Assembly (NCBI RefSeq): GCF_014203015.1
Contig: NZ_JACHIB010000006.1
Location: 78,305-142,304, forward strand
Direction: 5' to 3'
DNA: 64,000 bases
Source of the DNA: Castellaniella defragrans
Lineage (GTDB): Bacteria > Pseudomonadota > Gammaproteobacteria > Burkholderiales > Burkholderiaceae_B
Below the pieces are notes generated by a model. That model had not been told where the DNA came from and made no database searches. It worked only from the letters and a program-made list of their open reading frames with translations. The translations under genes and the position numbers were made by a program. Positions 62,780 through 64,000 of the stretch are shown piece by piece; the stretch's first letter is position 1; each line of letters opens with the position of its first letter.

Positions 62780-64000
62780 GTGCAGAACGTCTCCAGCGAA
62801 CCCGGCTTCCTCTCCCTGCGGCAGATCCACGCCATGCTGGCCGCCCGCCGGGCGCTCATCCTGAATGTCGCGGGCAGCCTCTTCTTCCTCACGGTGATGC
62901 TGACCCTGCTGCTGCCCAGGACCTGGACGGCGTCCAGCAGCCTGTACATCAACTACCGGGAAGACGATCCCCTGGGCGGCCAGGGCCTGTCGGCCCTGCT
63001 CGACGACAGCTACATGCAGACGCAGCTGGAACTCATCCACAGCCAGCGCGTGGCCGAGCTGATGATCGAACGCCTGCGCCTGCACGACACGCCGGAGTAC
63101 CGCACGTCCGTGGCGCGCCACGGCAAGGACCGGGCCGAGCAGCTGCTGGTCAAGGACCTCCTCGACAGCAGCCGCATCGAACACTCGCGGGGCAGCCGGG
63201 TCGTCACGATCAATTTCGACGCCGATTCCCCCCTGGCGGCGCGCGATCTGGCCGATGCCATGGTCCGCAGCTACATCGAACTGGGCGAGCAGATGACCTC
63301 GTCGCGCGCGCGCAGCCGGTTCGAGCAGTACAACGCCCAGCTCGAACAGCTGCGCAACGAGGTCGACCGCATCCAGGACGAGCTCACCCGCTACCAGCAG
63401 CAGCACGACATCCTCAGCGTCCAGGAGCACGGCGACCAGGAAAGCGCCCGGCTCACCGAACTGAACAAGACCCTGCTCGCCCTGCAGACCGAGCTGCAGG
63501 ACGCCCGCTCCGCCCAGGCCGGCACGCGCGCGCTGCTGGCATCGGGCATCGCGCCGGACGAAACCCCGCTGGCGGCCCAGTCGCCCATCATTCACATGCT
63601 GAAAGAGCAACTCAGCATCGTGGACCGCCAGCTGGGCGACGTCCAGGGCCGCCTGGGGCCCCGGCACCCGACCATACGCGGCCTGGCGGCCGAACGGCAG
63701 AAGCTCCTGACCCGCATCCGGCGCGAGGCCGATGCCCTGCTCACGGGCGCCGACAGCCGCGTCGCCCAGCTCGCGGCACGCGCCGATCTGCTGCAATCCG
63801 ACATCGACCAGCAGCGCGGCAAGGTGCTGGCCCTCATGAAGGCGCGCAACCAGATCGCCACCTACGAGCGCCAGCTGGCCAGCGCCCAGCAGATCTACAG
63901 CGCCGCCCTCAAAAGTTACGACACCCTCAGCATGGCCAGCAACGTCCTCTCCCCCAACGTGACCATCCTGCGGGCCGCCGAGCTGCCCGCCACCCCCAGC
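62780..64000 (+). CDS. Polysaccharide chain-length determinant (Wzz/GumC/EpsF-like), 3' end missing
   Basis: The frame is open to the window end: 407 codons from a GTG start (begins VQNVSSEPGFLSLRQIHAML). TM1 is at about residues 29-50, then the Wzz motif region (LYINYREDDPLGG) and a long periplasmic coiled coil (about residues 170-380). LGPRHPTIRGLAAERQKL is the typical PRHP-type segment of polysaccharide co-polymerases. TM2 and any kinase domain lie beyond the window. Rare GTG start; ATG 62834 is an alternative. Confidence 0.88.
   Translation, partial: MQNVSSEPGFLSLRQIHAMLAARRALILNVAGSLFFLTVMLTLLLPRTWTASSSLYINYREDDPLGGQGLSALLDDSYMQTQLELIHSQRVAELMIERLRLHDTPEYRTSVARHGKDRAEQLLVKDLLDSSRIEHSRGSRVVTINFDADSPLAARDLADAMVRSYIELGEQMTSSRARSRFEQYNAQLEQLRNEVDRIQDELTRYQQQHDILSVQEHGDQESARLTELNKTLLALQTELQDARSAQAGTRALLASGIAPDETPLAAQSPIIHMLKEQLSIVDRQLGDVQGRLGPRHPTIRGLAAERQKLLTRIRREADALLTGADSRVAQLAARADLLQSDIDQQRGKVLALMKARNQIATYERQLASAQQIYSAALKSYDTLSMASNVLSPNVTILRAAELPATPS

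Overview
The window is very GC-rich DNA (clearly above 65%) with dense, strongly biased codon use, typical of a betaproteobacterium. The gene set and order (fba-purC-purE-purK-sua5, an aerobic benzoyl-CoA box cluster, a LapG/LapD pair, tcdA, a giant double UvrA) point to Burkholderiales, most likely Alcaligenaceae (a Bordetella/Achromobacter relative). This is inferred from gene content only. No plasmid, phage or transposase genes were seen, so it reads as ordinary chromosome with several catabolic islands.

Layout. (1) 1-17 kb, housekeeping: two tandem 78-bp palindromic repeats, ettA, a glycosyltransferase, a 42-aa basic mini-protein with its own terminator, a YceI protein, a 1,892-aa tandem UvrA, pabB-pabC, a heptad-repeat coiled-coil protein, tcdA, a ChaC-like cyclotransferase, pdxH, a flavin reductase and purU. 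(2) 17-33 kb, aerobic benzoate degradation through benzoyl-CoA: a MaoC-like hydratase, boxR, boxABC transcribed leftward, and a divergent rightward operon of a DUF4863 protein, boxD, benzoate-CoA ligase, an alpha/beta hydrolase and a five-gene branched-chain-type ABC importer. (3) 33-38 kb, leftward fba-purC-purE-purK-sua5. (4) 38-49 kb, a rightward operon of a second importer (with a LivH-LivM fused permease), a UroD/methyltransferase-like protein, DhaK, DhaL, an amine-oxidase-like flavoprotein, a VOC protein and an M14-like DUF2817 protein. Its substrate is unknown, and it is the best candidate for an undescribed pathway. (5) 49-54 kb, molybdenum: mogA, an SDR, modE, and convergent modABC with a ModE-type operator. 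(6) 54-58 kb: xerD, ybaK, tRNA-Arg(CCT), and a lapG-lapD pair whose LapG lacks its catalytic cysteine. (7) 58-64 kb: the start of an exopolysaccharide locus (sugar-phosphate transferase, GMC-type oxidoreductase, epimerase, chain-length determinant), cut by the window end.

How the parts work together. BclA activates benzoate entering through the ABC importer. BoxAB epoxidises benzoyl-CoA, BoxC opens the ring releasing formate, and BoxD oxidises the semialdehyde to 3,4-dehydroadipyl-CoA. BoxR probably represses both divergent promoters until benzoyl-CoA is present, and a TGCA-N6-TGCA site lies on the boxC -10 element. The lap pair and the exopolysaccharide genes are adjacent biofilm functions.

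The window is also unusually rich in short tandem repeats (6, 9, 11, 12, 13, 15 and 21 bp), both in low-complexity protein ends and between genes. A separate dispersed palindromic repeat family shows compensatory stem changes between copies.
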